From the NCBI RefSeq assembly GCF_030373185.1, contig NZ_JAUCZH010000006.1:1-64000 (forward strand): a DNA stretch of 64,000 nt, written 5' to 3'. The position numbers and the translations under genes are program-made. Below the pieces are notes generated by a model. It did no database searches and was not told the DNA's origin. It saw only the letters and a list, made by a program, of their open reading frames with translations. This stretch comes from Tabrizicola sp. GTDB taxonomy: Bacteria; Pseudomonadota; Alphaproteobacteria; Rhodobacterales; Rhodobacteraceae. Below, piece by piece: positions 24,377-32,208 of the stretch (positions are counted from its first letter, which is position 1; each line of letters opens with the position of its first letter).

Positions 24377-25693
24377 TTAGAGCTTGCCTTCGTCTTCGAA
24401 GACTTCGGTCCAGTCGGCGATCAGGCCGTCAAGCGCCTCTTGTGCAGTGCCTTGGTCGGCCACCACATAGTTGTGCAGTCGTTCCTGCATCGCGATCAGA
24501 AGCGAGGCATAGGCCGGTTCCTGCCAGAAGTCCTGCACGCCGCCCATGGCTTCAAGGAAATCACCGGCGAATGGGGCCGAGTTCACGAAGTTCGGGTCTT
24601 CCAGCACGGCCTTGTGGCAGGAATAGCCGCCCGAGGCCCACCATTTTTGCTGCACGTCCGGCTGGGCGAACCATTTGATGTAGGCCAGCGCGCCGTCCAT
24701 GTTGTCGGTGTAGGACACGACCGAGATCCCTTGTCCCCCAAGCGTGGAGGCCGCGACGTTCTGCGCCGGGTTCACGAAGAAGTCGATCTTGTCGCCGCCG
24801 ACCGTCGGGTCAGCATAGAGGCCCGGGAAGAAGGCGAACCAGTTCATCGCCATCGCCACCTGACCGGATTTGAACGCATCCAGCGACTGTTCCATATAGG
24901 CGTTGTCATAGCCGGGAGGCGTGCCGGTCTTGTAAAGCTCCTTGTAGAATTCAAGGCCTTCCACCGCCGCGGATGAGTTCACGGCGCCTTCCATGTCATA
25001 TTGGCCGGGGGTGTTTTCATACTTGAAGCCCCAGGCATACATCGCGCCGGTGGCACCCATGGTGATGCCTTCTGACCCGCGTTCGGTGAAGATCGAGGCA
25101 CCGTAGACGGTCTGGCCGTCAATCTCGCGGCCCTGGAAGAACTGCGCGATCTGCAGCAGTTCCTTCTGGCTTTGCGGTTCGCGCAGGTCTTGGCCGGTGG
25201 CTTCCTTGTAGGCGGCCTGAATGTCTTCACGACCGAACCAGTCCTTGCGGTAGAACCAGCCGTTCGCATCGCCCATGGCGGGCAGCGCATAGTAGTTCGG
25301 CGTGCCTTTGGGCCAGGTGGAATAGGCATAGACGGTCGCCGGGGCGAAGTCGTCCATGCTGATGCCTTCGGCGTCGAAGAAATCGTTCAGCTTGATGTAA
25401 TGGCCGTTCTCGGCCCCGCCGCCGATCCACTGGCTGTCACCGATCAGAAGGTCGCAAAGCTGGCCGCCGGAGTTGAGTTCGTTCAGCATCCGGTCGGCGA
25501 AATTGGGCCATGGGATGAATTCGAAGTTCATCTTGATGCCGGACTGCGCCTCAAAATCCTTGGACAGTTCGACAAGCGCGTTTGCCGGATCCCATGCGGC
25601 CCAGCAAAGCGTGAGTTCATTGGCCTGCGCATTGGCCTGAGCAGACCAGACCAGCGCAAGCGCCGCCGATGCGGCGAGTGTCGTCCGTTTCAT
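24377..25693 (-). CDS. CUT1-type ABC transporter substrate-binding protein
   Basis: 438 aa periplasmic protein of the extracellular solute-binding family 1. Signal peptide MKRTTLAASAALALVWSAQA is cleaved near NAQANE. The mature part starts LTLCWAAWDPANALVELSKDFEAQSG and carries the hinge/ligand regions GDSQWIGGGAENGHY and AMGDANGWFYRKDWF; aromatic residues are frequent, as in sugar and polyol binders. GGGAGGAATGC gives an excellent ribosome site at 25693, well downstream of the first possible in-frame start. First structural gene of the dihydroxyacetone-kinase operon. The ligand cannot be read; the kinase suggests a triose or small polyol. Confidence 0.9.
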   Translation of the reverse strand: MKRTTLAASAALALVWSAQANAQANELTLCWAAWDPANALVELSKDFEAQSGIKMNFEFIPWPNFADRMLNELNSGGQLCDLLIGDSQWIGGGAENGHYIKLNDFFDAEGISMDDFAPATVYAYSTWPKGTPNYYALPAMGDANGWFYRKDWFGREDIQAAYKEATGQDLREPQSQKELLQIAQFFQGREIDGQTVYGASIFTERGSEGITMGATGAMYAWGFKYENTPGQYDMEGAVNSSAAVEGLEFYKELYKTGTPPGYDNAYMEQSLDAFKSGQVAMAMNWFAFFPGLYADPTVGGDKIDFFVNPAQNVAASTLGGQGISVVSYTDNMDGALAYIKWFAQPDVQQKWWASGGYSCHKAVLEDPNFVNSAPFAGDFLEAMGGVQDFWQEPAYASLLIAMQERLHNYVVADQGTAQEALDGLIADWTEVFEDEGKL

Positions 25694-25793
25694 GCATTCC
25701 TCCCGATTTGGTTGTGGTGGGCCCGTGCGGATGCCGGGCCTTCTTGAATTGACGTGACGATAGGCGCAGGAGAGCGGGGCTGTAAAGCATTTT

Positions 25794-25809
25794 TGAGGTA
25801 CGTTCCTCA
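25794..25809. promoter_or_regulatory. Candidate LacI-type operator upstream of the binding-protein gene
   Basis: TGAGGTACGTTCCTCA is an almost perfect palindrome with a central CG, the pattern of LacI-family operators. It lies about 100 bp before the binding-protein start. The 11-mer TTGAGGTACGT (25793-25803) occurs again at 27013-27023, upstream of the LacI-type gene. Confidence 0.6.
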
Positions 25810-25874
25810 TTTAGCGCGACGGGCTTCATTCAAAGCGATTTGGAGACCAGTCCGGGCAGATGGAGCGGCGTTTT

Positions 25875-26972
25875 TCAGGCTGCGGCCTTGTTGGCCTCGC
25901 TGGTGGCAGTGCTGGTCGAATCGGGGCTGGGGGGCAGGTTTTCACGCAGCACGATCTCGATTCGAATCTGTTCCTGACCTTGGTCCAACGGCTGATTGTC
26001 GGCCTTGGCGCGCAAGACACGCAGGGTGCTTCGGGCAAGGTGGCCAAGATTCTGGGTAATCACGGCGGTGATCTCTCCGGCCTCCAGCGCATGCCGGGCA
26101 TGGGGGGTCAACTCATGGCAGATCACGATCAATTTTCCGGAAAGTCCCATATCAGCAAGCACTTGCGTCAACGCACGATGCCCGTCACCCATGGCGTAGA
26201 TGCCCCTGACACCCGGGGCATTGGCCAGCCGTTCCGCCACCACCTGACGCAATGTCTGGCCCGAGCCGTGAGTCTCCAGAGACGGCAAGACCTCCAGCCC
26301 CGGAAAATCGCGCAGCATGACCTCATCGAACCCGCGACGGCGTTCGATCATGTCACGGGCCAGCAGCGATTGGCCAAGGACCAGCACCTCGCCACGGTCG
26401 GTGTCGGACTGTCGGCCCCCGCCAAGAAAGCGGCCCATCAGCATTCCGGCCGTGCGCCCGGCGGCTCGGTTGTCGATGCCGATGAAATGGTCTCGGTCGG
26501 TGTTCGGCAGGTCCGACACCAGCGCCACCACCGGCAACCCCTTTGCCCGCAGCCCCCGGATCGCATCGCGCAGGATCGGGGTTTCGGGGGCCATCAGGGC
26601 CACCCCGGCATAGCCGCGCCCGGGAAGGCTGGTCAGCAAGGCGGCAAGCGCATGCGGATCTTCGGCGGGAAAGCGGTGCAGCTTCAGTTCCATTCTTGCG
26701 GTCGCAGCGATAGAGCCCGCATCGGACAGCGCCTCCGCAAGTGTCTGAACAAACTGGCTTTCCGTATCGGGCAGCACCACCGCCATGCGGTAATTCCGGC
26801 TGCGGGCAAGATTTGCCGCCGTCAGGTCACGCACATAGCCCAGCTTGGTGATGGCGTCATTCACCGCGCGGATGGTCTTTTCCCGCACCCCGGGACGGGC
26901 GTTCAGCACCCGGTCCACGGTGGCAAGGCTGACGCCAGCCTCACGCGCGATGTCGTTCACGGTTGGCCGCAC
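25875..26972 (-). CDS. LacI-family transcriptional regulator
   Basis: 365 aa. N-terminal LacI helix-turn-helix and hinge: TVNDIAREAGVSLATVDRVLN, then TIRAVNDAITKLGYVRDLTAANLAR. The rest is a periplasmic-binding-like effector domain (YRMAVVLPDTESQF, GIDNRAAGRTAGMLM). I place the start at the GTG at 26972, which has AAGGGAG at good distance and puts the HTH at residue 4. A TTG further upstream at 27026 would lie inside the operator-like palindrome and lacks a ribosome site. It is the gene just upstream of, and co-oriented with, the transporter operon and is its likely repressor. Confidence 0.88.
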   Translation of the reverse strand: MRPTVNDIAREAGVSLATVDRVLNARPGVREKTIRAVNDAITKLGYVRDLTAANLARSRNYRMAVVLPDTESQFVQTLAEALSDAGSIAATARMELKLHRFPAEDPHALAALLTSLPGRGYAGVALMAPETPILRDAIRGLRAKGLPVVALVSDLPNTDRDHFIGIDNRAAGRTAGMLMGRFLGGGRQSDTDRGEVLVLGQSLLARDMIERRRGFDEVMLRDFPGLEVLPSLETHGSGQTLRQVVAERLANAPGVRGIYAMGDGHRALTQVLADMGLSGKLIVICHELTPHARHALEAGEITAVITQNLGHLARSTLRVLRAKADNQPLDQGQEQIRIEIVLRENLPPSPDSTSTATSEANKAAA

Positions 26973-27012
26973 CTGACCGCTCCCTTGTCCTTGGTCGAAT
27001 ATCGGCACCGGA

Positions 27013-27026
27013 TTGAGGTACGTCAA
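27013..27026. promoter_or_regulatory. Candidate LacI-type operator upstream of the regulator gene
   Basis: TTGAGGTACGTCAA, outer arms TTGA/TCAA inverted, shares the 11-mer TTGAGGTACGT with the site at 25793-25803. It lies about 40 bp upstream of the regulator's GTG start, consistent with autoregulation. It could also act on the divergent hydrolase gene at 27127. Confidence 0.5.
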
Positions 27027-27126
27027 TCACGATTCCGGCGCCTGCCGGTTCGATACCTTCGATGATGCCGCTTCACCTTGACCGGCAAAGCGGTGCATCC
27101 TGTAGCGATATGACGGGAGAACGCAC

Positions 27127-27768
27127 ATGAGGACGCTTCTGCTTTTCGGTGACAGCAACACCCATGGCACGGTGCCGTTGCCGGATTTTGGCCAGTCGGC
27201 CCGCTATGGGCGGGATGAGCGCTGGGCGGGGCGGCTGGCACGGCTTTTGCCCGATTGGGAGGTGATCGCCGAAGGCCACCCGGGTCGCACGACGCTGCAT
27301 GATGACCCGGTGGAGGGCGCGCATCGGAACGGTTTGACGGTGCTGCCTGCCCTGCTGGAAAGCCACAAGCCGGTGGATGTGGTTCTGGTGATGCTGGGGA
27401 CCAATGACCTGAAGGAACGGTTCTCGGTCAACGCCGGCGATATTGCCCTGTCGCTGGAGCGGCTGGTGCGGGTGATCCGTGCCTCGGAGGCCGGGCCGGA
27501 TGGGGCCGCGCCGGGGGTGCTTCTGGTCGCGCCGCCACCCATTCAAGAGGTGGGGTGTCTGGCGGGCATGTTCGCGGGCGGGGCAGCAAAGTCGCGCGCG
27601 CTGGCGGCCGAGGTCCAGTCGGCTGCCGCGCGGGTCGGGGTGGCGTTCATGGATGCGGGGGCGGTGGTGCAGGTGTCGCCCATCGACGGCATCCACTACG
27701 GGCCAGAGGCCAACCCCGCGCTGGCCGAGGCTTTTGCCGTCGCGATCCGTCAGGATTTCCCCGGATAA
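27127..27768 (+). CDS. SGNH/GDSL-family hydrolase (arylesterase-like)
   Basis: 213 aa cytoplasmic esterase/lipase-fold enzyme. The four blocks are visible: Ser10 in FGDSNTHG, Gly in EGHPGRT, Asn93 in GTNDLKERF, and Asp187/His190 in PIDGIHY, giving a full catalytic set. The N-terminal RYGRDERWAGRLARLL stretch is typical of rhizobial arylesterase-like members. GGGAGAA precedes the ATG. Divergent from the LacI gene, so it may share its regulation; substrate unknown. Confidence 0.88.
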   Translation: MRTLLLFGDSNTHGTVPLPDFGQSARYGRDERWAGRLARLLPDWEVIAEGHPGRTTLHDDPVEGAHRNGLTVLPALLESHKPVDVVLVMLGTNDLKERFSVNAGDIALSLERLVRVIRASEAGPDGAAPGVLLVAPPPIQEVGCLAGMFAGGAAKSRALAAEVQSAAARVGVAFMDAGAVVQVSPIDGIHYGPEANPALAEAFAVAIRQDFPG

Positions 27769-27873
27769 GTGCAAGATAGGCGGGGCCTAAGCGCGGCTTG
27801 GCCTGATCCTGCTTTGCAGGACGGGCCGGTTTGGCGCAAACTGGCATTGATACCTGAACAGCAAGGCACGCCC

Positions 27874-29022
27874 ATGACCCGCCACGATCCTCAGCTTTCG
27901 GCCCCGGCCCTTTCGGCAATCGCGGAACTGCGCGCCAATGTCGCCCTGCCGTTCGAGCGGGCGCGGGCGATGCCGAAATCGGTCTATACCTCGCCCGAAT
28001 TCGCGGCCGCCGAGGAACGCCACATCTTCGCGGCCGACTGGCTTTGCGCAGGTCGGGCCGATGCGCTGGCCACCCCCGGCGATTACCTGACCATGCAGAT
28101 CGCCGGGGAACCGATCATCATCCTGCGCGACCGGGACGGCGTCTTGCGCGGCATGTCGAATGTCTGCCGCCACCGGATGAGCATGCTGCTGGAAGGCCGC
28201 GGCAATGTGCGGTCCATCGTCTGCCCCTATCACGCCTGGACCTACAATCTGGACGGCACCTTGCGGGGCGCCCCCGCGATGACGCGCAACGAGGGCTTTT
28301 GCAAGGACGACATCAAGCTGCCCCCGGTGCGGGTGGAGGATTGGCTGGGCTGGATCATGGTCACGCTGAACCCTGACGCGCCGCCACCGTCGGAAACGCT
28401 GGCAGGGGTGGAGCGGCTGGTCGGCCACTTGCCGATGCAAGGCTACCGCGAGGTGTTCCGCGAGGAGTTCCGCTGGAATACCAACTGGAAGGTGCTGGCC
28501 GAGAATTTCATGGAGAGCTACCACCTCCCGGTCTGCCACGCCGGCACGATCGGGGGATCAAGTGACCTCAACAAGATGGAGTGTCCGGAAGGTGAAGCGG
28601 CGTTCAACTATCACTGGATCGTCAAGAACGATCAGGTGCCGCTGGCGCTGGCGCATCCGTCGAACACCACGCTGCAAGGCGATGACCGGCGGATAACATG
28701 GCTTCTGGCGATCTATCCGGCGTTGCTGATCACGCTGACGCCGGGGTATTTCTGGTACCTCAGCCTGACGCCGGATGGCCCGGGGACCGTGAATGTCCTG
28801 TTCGGCGGTGGCATGAGTGCAGAGTGGATGGCGGATCCCGAGGCAGAGCGGCATCTGGCGGCCGTAAAGGCGCTTCTGGATGACGTTAACGTCGAGGACA
28901 AGGGTTGCGTGGAACGGGTCTGGAAAGGCCTTTGCGCCAGGATGTCGGGGCCGGGGCAGCTGAGCCATCTGGAACGGCCGAACTATGAATTCGCCAAGTA
29001 TATCGCCGGGCGGATGCCCTAG
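27874..29022 (+). CDS. Rieske non-haem iron oxygenase, alpha subunit
   Basis: 382 aa. The Rieske 2Fe-2S site is Cys98, His100 (CRHRM) and Cys117, His120 (CPYHAW). The mononuclear iron site is in ENFMESYHLPVCH, with His217 and His222. The residue that bridges the two centres in neighbouring subunits is usually Asp; here the corresponding position is Glu214. A Glu bridge is known in carnitine monooxygenase CntA, so a quaternary-ammonium substrate is a possible reading, not proof. No reductase or ferredoxin gene lies nearby. Start at 27874 follows AAGGCA. The disrupted LysR gene follows. Confidence 0.88.
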   Translation: MTRHDPQLSAPALSAIAELRANVALPFERARAMPKSVYTSPEFAAAEERHIFAADWLCAGRADALATPGDYLTMQIAGEPIIILRDRDGVLRGMSNVCRHRMSMLLEGRGNVRSIVCPYHAWTYNLDGTLRGAPAMTRNEGFCKDDIKLPPVRVEDWLGWIMVTLNPDAPPPSETLAGVERLVGHLPMQGYREVFREEFRWNTNWKVLAENFMESYHLPVCHAGTIGGSSDLNKMECPEGEAAFNYHWIVKNDQVPLALAHPSNTTLQGDDRRITWLLAIYPALLITLTPGYFWYLSLTPDGPGTVNVLFGGGMSAEWMADPEAERHLAAVKALLDDVNVEDKGCVERVWKGLCARMSGPGQLSHLERPNYEFAKYIAGRMP

Positions 29023-29042
29023 GGTGCGGGGAAGGGTTTTCG

Positions 29043-29073
29043 AAATTCCTTCGAAAATCGTTCGAAGGAATTT
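29043..29073. repeat. Perfect 13 bp inverted repeat
   Basis: Arms AAATTCCTTCGAA and TTCGAAGGAATTT with the loop AATCG. It lies 20 bp past the Rieske stop and 34 bp before the LysR start. It could terminate the Rieske message or be a protein-binding site. A/T-rich arms and no trailing T-run make an operator or REP-like element at least as likely. Confidence 0.7.
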
Positions 29074-29107
29074 GTGCCGGGCGGGCCAGGTGCGGTAGCC
29101 TTGGTGG

Positions 29108-30051
29108 ATGCCGCTTCGCTTTACCCTTCGCCAATTGGAATACCTTGTCGCGGTGGGCGAACCGGGTCAATCGCGCTTGCGGCGGAACGGGTGAATGTCT
29201 CATCGCCGTCGATCTCGGCTGCGATCGCGCAGTTGGAGGCCGAATTCGGGTTGCAGCTTTTCGTCCGCCGCCATGCGCAGGGGCTGTCCTTGACACCCGG
29301 CGGGCGGCGGTTCGTGGACGAGGCGCGGGCGGTGCTGGCGGCTGCCGGGCGGCTGAACGATCTGGCGGCGGAAATCACCGGGCTGGTGCGCGGACCCTTG
29401 GCGGTGGGCTGTCTGGTGACCTTTGCCCAGATGATCCTGCCCGGCCTGCGCCGCAGTTTCTGCGACCTCTTTCCAGAGGTCGAGGTGACCCAGTTCGAGC
29501 TTGATCAGGCCGCGATCTTTGAAGGGCTGCGGGCCGCCCGGCTGGATGTGGCGCTGACCTATGAGCTGGATATCCCGCCGGATCTGAGCTTTACCCCGCT
29601 TCTGGCCTTGCGCCCGCATGTGATCCTGCCGGCAGGGCATCCGCTGGCCGGGCGGAAGGTTCTGACCGTTGCGGAACTGGTCGATCTGCCGATGGTGCTG
29701 CTCGATCTGCCGTTCTCGACAGACTATTTCCTGAACATCTTCCGCGAGATCGGGCGGCGGCCGAAGGTAGTGGAACGGACGCGCGATCTGGGCGTGATGC
29801 GGGCGATGGTGGCGAACGGCTTTGGCTATTCCATCGCCAATATCCGCCCGGCAACGACCCTGGCACCGGACGGGCGGCCCCTGGCCTATGTGCCGCTGAC
29901 CGGCCCGCCGCCCCTGGCCTTGGGATTGGTGTGCAGCGAAGGCGCAAAGGCGGCGCTGACGGTGCGGGCCTTCATCGACCATGCCCGCGCCGAGGTGACC
30001 GAGGCGTCATTGCCCGGCCTGGTGATTGGTCGGGATGATTGCGGGGGTTGA
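29108..30051 (+). pseudogene. LysR-family regulator, frameshifted near the N-terminus
   Basis: An ATG at 29108 opens with the classic LysR N-terminus MPLRFTLRQLEYLVAVGE, but that frame ends at a TGA at 29192. The rest of the helix-turn-helix (SIALAAERVNVSSPSISAAI) and the whole effector domain continue in the next frame from about 29167 to 30051. Adding one base at about 29162-29167 restores a normal 314 aa protein. So the gene has a one-base deletion in the HTH, or the assembly has an error. No slippery sequence is seen that would suggest programmed frameshifting. The C-terminal ~295 codons show normal coding bias, so any mutation is recent. Confidence 0.8.
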
Positions 30052-30081
30052 CCCTGCCGCCCGGCGCGTCACCTTAGCGCA

Positions 30082-30789
30082 ATGAGCGAACGCAATGCCC
30101 TGATCGTGGCCCATGGCCAGCCCTCGGCCCCCGGCCCTGCGGCGGCGGCGCTGACGGTGCTGGCCGCGCGGGTGGCGGACCTGATGCCCGGCTGGCACGT
30201 GGCCGCAGCGACTCTTGCCGAAGCCGGGGCATTGCCGCGCGCGGTTGCAGGCCGGGGGCCGGGCGTCGTGTTCCCGATGTTCATGGCCGGGGGCTGGTTC
30301 AGCAAGGTTCAGATCCCGGCAAAACTGGCCGAGGCAGGGGCCGCAGGCTGGCAGGTGCTGGAGCCTTTCGGCTGTGATCCGGGCGTGCATGACCTGTGCG
30401 TGACGCTGGCGCGTGAGGCGGGGACGGATCAGATGGTCCTTGCGGCGCATGGGTCGTTCAAATCCCCGGTGCCGTCCGATATCGCGCGGCATGTGGCTGG
30501 CCGGATTGCCGCCGAAGCCGGGGTCGCGCGGATCGAGGCCGGGTTCATCGACCAGTCGCCACAACTGTCAACGCTTCACGGTTTTGACGCCGGGGCGGTC
30601 TGCCTGCCGTTCTTTGCCGCCGAAGGCGGGCATGTGGCCGAGGACATCCCCAAGGCACTGGCCGAGGCCGGGTTTCAGGGCCGCGTCCTGCCGCCCGTGG
30701 GGGTGGATGCACGGGTGCCTGCGCTGATCGCGGCGGCGCTTGCGCGGGGGCAGGGCGTCTGCGAGGCTGAGTGCCGCTGGCGTAGGTGA
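30082..30789 (+). CDS. CbiX-like (sirohydrochlorin chelatase-related) protein
   Basis: 235 aa with two similar halves, each starting with the chelatase motif: NALIVAHGQPS at residues 5-15 and MVLAAHGSF near 117. A third mark is CLPFFAAEGGHVAEDIP, with a His in the position of a chelatase metal ligand. CbiX proteins insert cobalt into sirohydrochlorin for B12, but no cobalamin genes are nearby, so function here is uncertain. It runs towards and ends 27 bp before the convergent ligase gene. Confidence 0.75.
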   Translation: MSERNALIVAHGQPSAPGPAAAALTVLAARVADLMPGWHVAAATLAEAGALPRAVAGRGPGVVFPMFMAGGWFSKVQIPAKLAEAGAAGWQVLEPFGCDPGVHDLCVTLAREAGTDQMVLAAHGSFKSPVPSDIARHVAGRIAAEAGVARIEAGFIDQSPQLSTLHGFDAGAVCLPFFAAEGGHVAEDIPKALAEAGFQGRVLPPVGVDARVPALIAAALARGQGVCEAECRWRR

Positions 30790-30815
30790 ACCGAATTCCG
30801 TGCGGAAATCGGCCG

Positions 30816-32207
30816 TCAGACCGTGTGCAGGTAAAGGTCGAAATCAACCTCGCTGACCGTGCGCATCACCCGGGCATATTCGGCCGCCTTGATGGCGGTG
30901 AAGGTGCGGTGCATGTCTTCGCCCAATGCGTCCTTCAGGAAGGCCGAACGTCTTGCCGCGTCGATAGCAGACCGCCAATCGGTTGGAATTGCCGCCTCTT
31001 CGCCGGTTTCGGCATAGGCGTTGCCGGTGGTTTCCGGCCCCGGGTCGATCTGGTGTTTCATGCCGTGACGGATACCCGCCAGCACCGTGGCTGCGACCAG
31101 ATAGGGGTTGGCATCCACGCCCGCAGGCCGGTGTTCGATCCGGCGGGCCTTGATGTCACCAGCGGGAATGCGCAGCGCGACGGACCGGTTGTTGACGCCC
31201 CATGATGGCGACACCGGGGCGTAGGACTGGCTGGCAAACCGGCGCCAGCTGTTGGCGTGAGGGGCAAAGACCAGCATCGATTCCGCCATCGTGGCCTTGA
31301 GGCCACCAAGGGCGTGCAGGATCAGCGGGTTCCACTGACCCTCGTGATCCTCGATAAAGACGTTCTTGCCGGCACCATCCAGCATCGAGACGTGGAAATG
31401 CATGCCTGACCCGGCGTAGTTTTCGTTCGGCTTGGCCATGAAGCAGGCAACGACGCCATGCGCGCGGGCTTGCGCCCGGACAATGCGCTTCAGGCGCATC
31501 AGGTCGTCGGCGGCCTGCATCACGTCAGTCCGGTAGTGCAGGGTGAGTTCATACTGGCCGGGGGCATATTCCGAGATCAGCGTCTCGGCGGTGATCCCGG
31601 CCAGCTTTGCCCCGGCGTAGATGTCACTGAAAAGCGGCAGCATCCCGTGCAGGTGATCGACCGAATAGACCTCGGTCTTGTTCGACTTGCGGCGGTCCAG
31701 CACATCGCGGGCGGGCTGCATCTTGCCGTCGGAGCCACGTTCGGGATCGAGCAGGAAGAATTCCAGCTCGAACGCCCCGGCCGGATGCAGGCCCTCGGCG
31801 GACAGCGCATCCACCTGCCGCGCCAGCGCGTGGCGCGGGTCCGACGACATCGGCGCGCCATCAAGCGTATACATCGACATGAACACCTCGCCGCGCGGCG
31901 GCTGGGTGTTGTGCAGCGGTTTCAGGGTGCCGGGAACGGGCCAGGCGCGCAGATCACCATCGCCCTGATCCCAGATCAGGCCGGTTTCATGCACATCCTC
32001 GCCACAGATATCGAGGCCAAGGATCGAAATCGGCAAATGCCGGCCATTGTTGAAAAAGGACAAAAGCTCATGCCGACGGATGATCTTTCCCCGGCCAATG
32101 CCGTTGGCATCATGCAGGATAATGTCAAACGCCTCGATTTCCGGGTGGGCGGCAAGGAAGGCTTCGGCTTCCGCAGGCGTGGAACCGGAGGGGCTGGTCT
32201 GGGTCAT
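30816..32207 (-). CDS. Glutamine synthetase-family ligase (GlnA3/PuuA-like)
   Basis: 463 aa ATP-dependent amide ligase. The N-terminal beta-grasp (ILHDANGIGRGKIIRRHEL) and catalytic domain (FELEFFLLDP; GSGMHFHVSML; RSVALRIPAGDIKARRIEHRPAG) are complete. It lacks the tyrosine adenylylation loop of true GlnA. Together with a class III aminotransferase 1 bp upstream, it resembles amine or polyamine utilisation pairs (gamma-glutamylation, then transamination), but the substrate is inference. Confidence 0.88.
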   Translation of the reverse strand: MTQTSPSGSTPAEAEAFLAAHPEIEAFDIILHDANGIGRGKIIRRHELLSFFNNGRHLPISILGLDICGEDVHETGLIWDQGDGDLRAWPVPGTLKPLHNTQPPRGEVFMSMYTLDGAPMSSDPRHALARQVDALSAEGLHPAGAFELEFFLLDPERGSDGKMQPARDVLDRRKSNKTEVYSVDHLHGMLPLFSDIYAGAKLAGITAETLISEYAPGQYELTLHYRTDVMQAADDLMRLKRIVRAQARAHGVVACFMAKPNENYAGSGMHFHVSMLDGAGKNVFIEDHEGQWNPLILHALGGLKATMAESMLVFAPHANSWRRFASQSYAPVSPSWGVNNRSVALRIPAGDIKARRIEHRPAGVDANPYLVAATVLAGIRHGMKHQIDPGPETTGNAYAETGEEAAIPTDWRSAIDAARRSAFLKDALGEDMHRTFTAIKAAEYARVMRTVSEVDFDLYLHTV

Positions 32208-32208
32208 G

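Noticed and set aside
18241-25693. Assignment of the transporter operon as the glycerol GlpSTPQV system
   Set aside because: The first ATPase loop motifs (GPTGAGKTT, GPSGCGKTT) are the ordinary CUT1 type and not the GPTLAGKTS form I associate with GlpS; no glpD or glpK is present.
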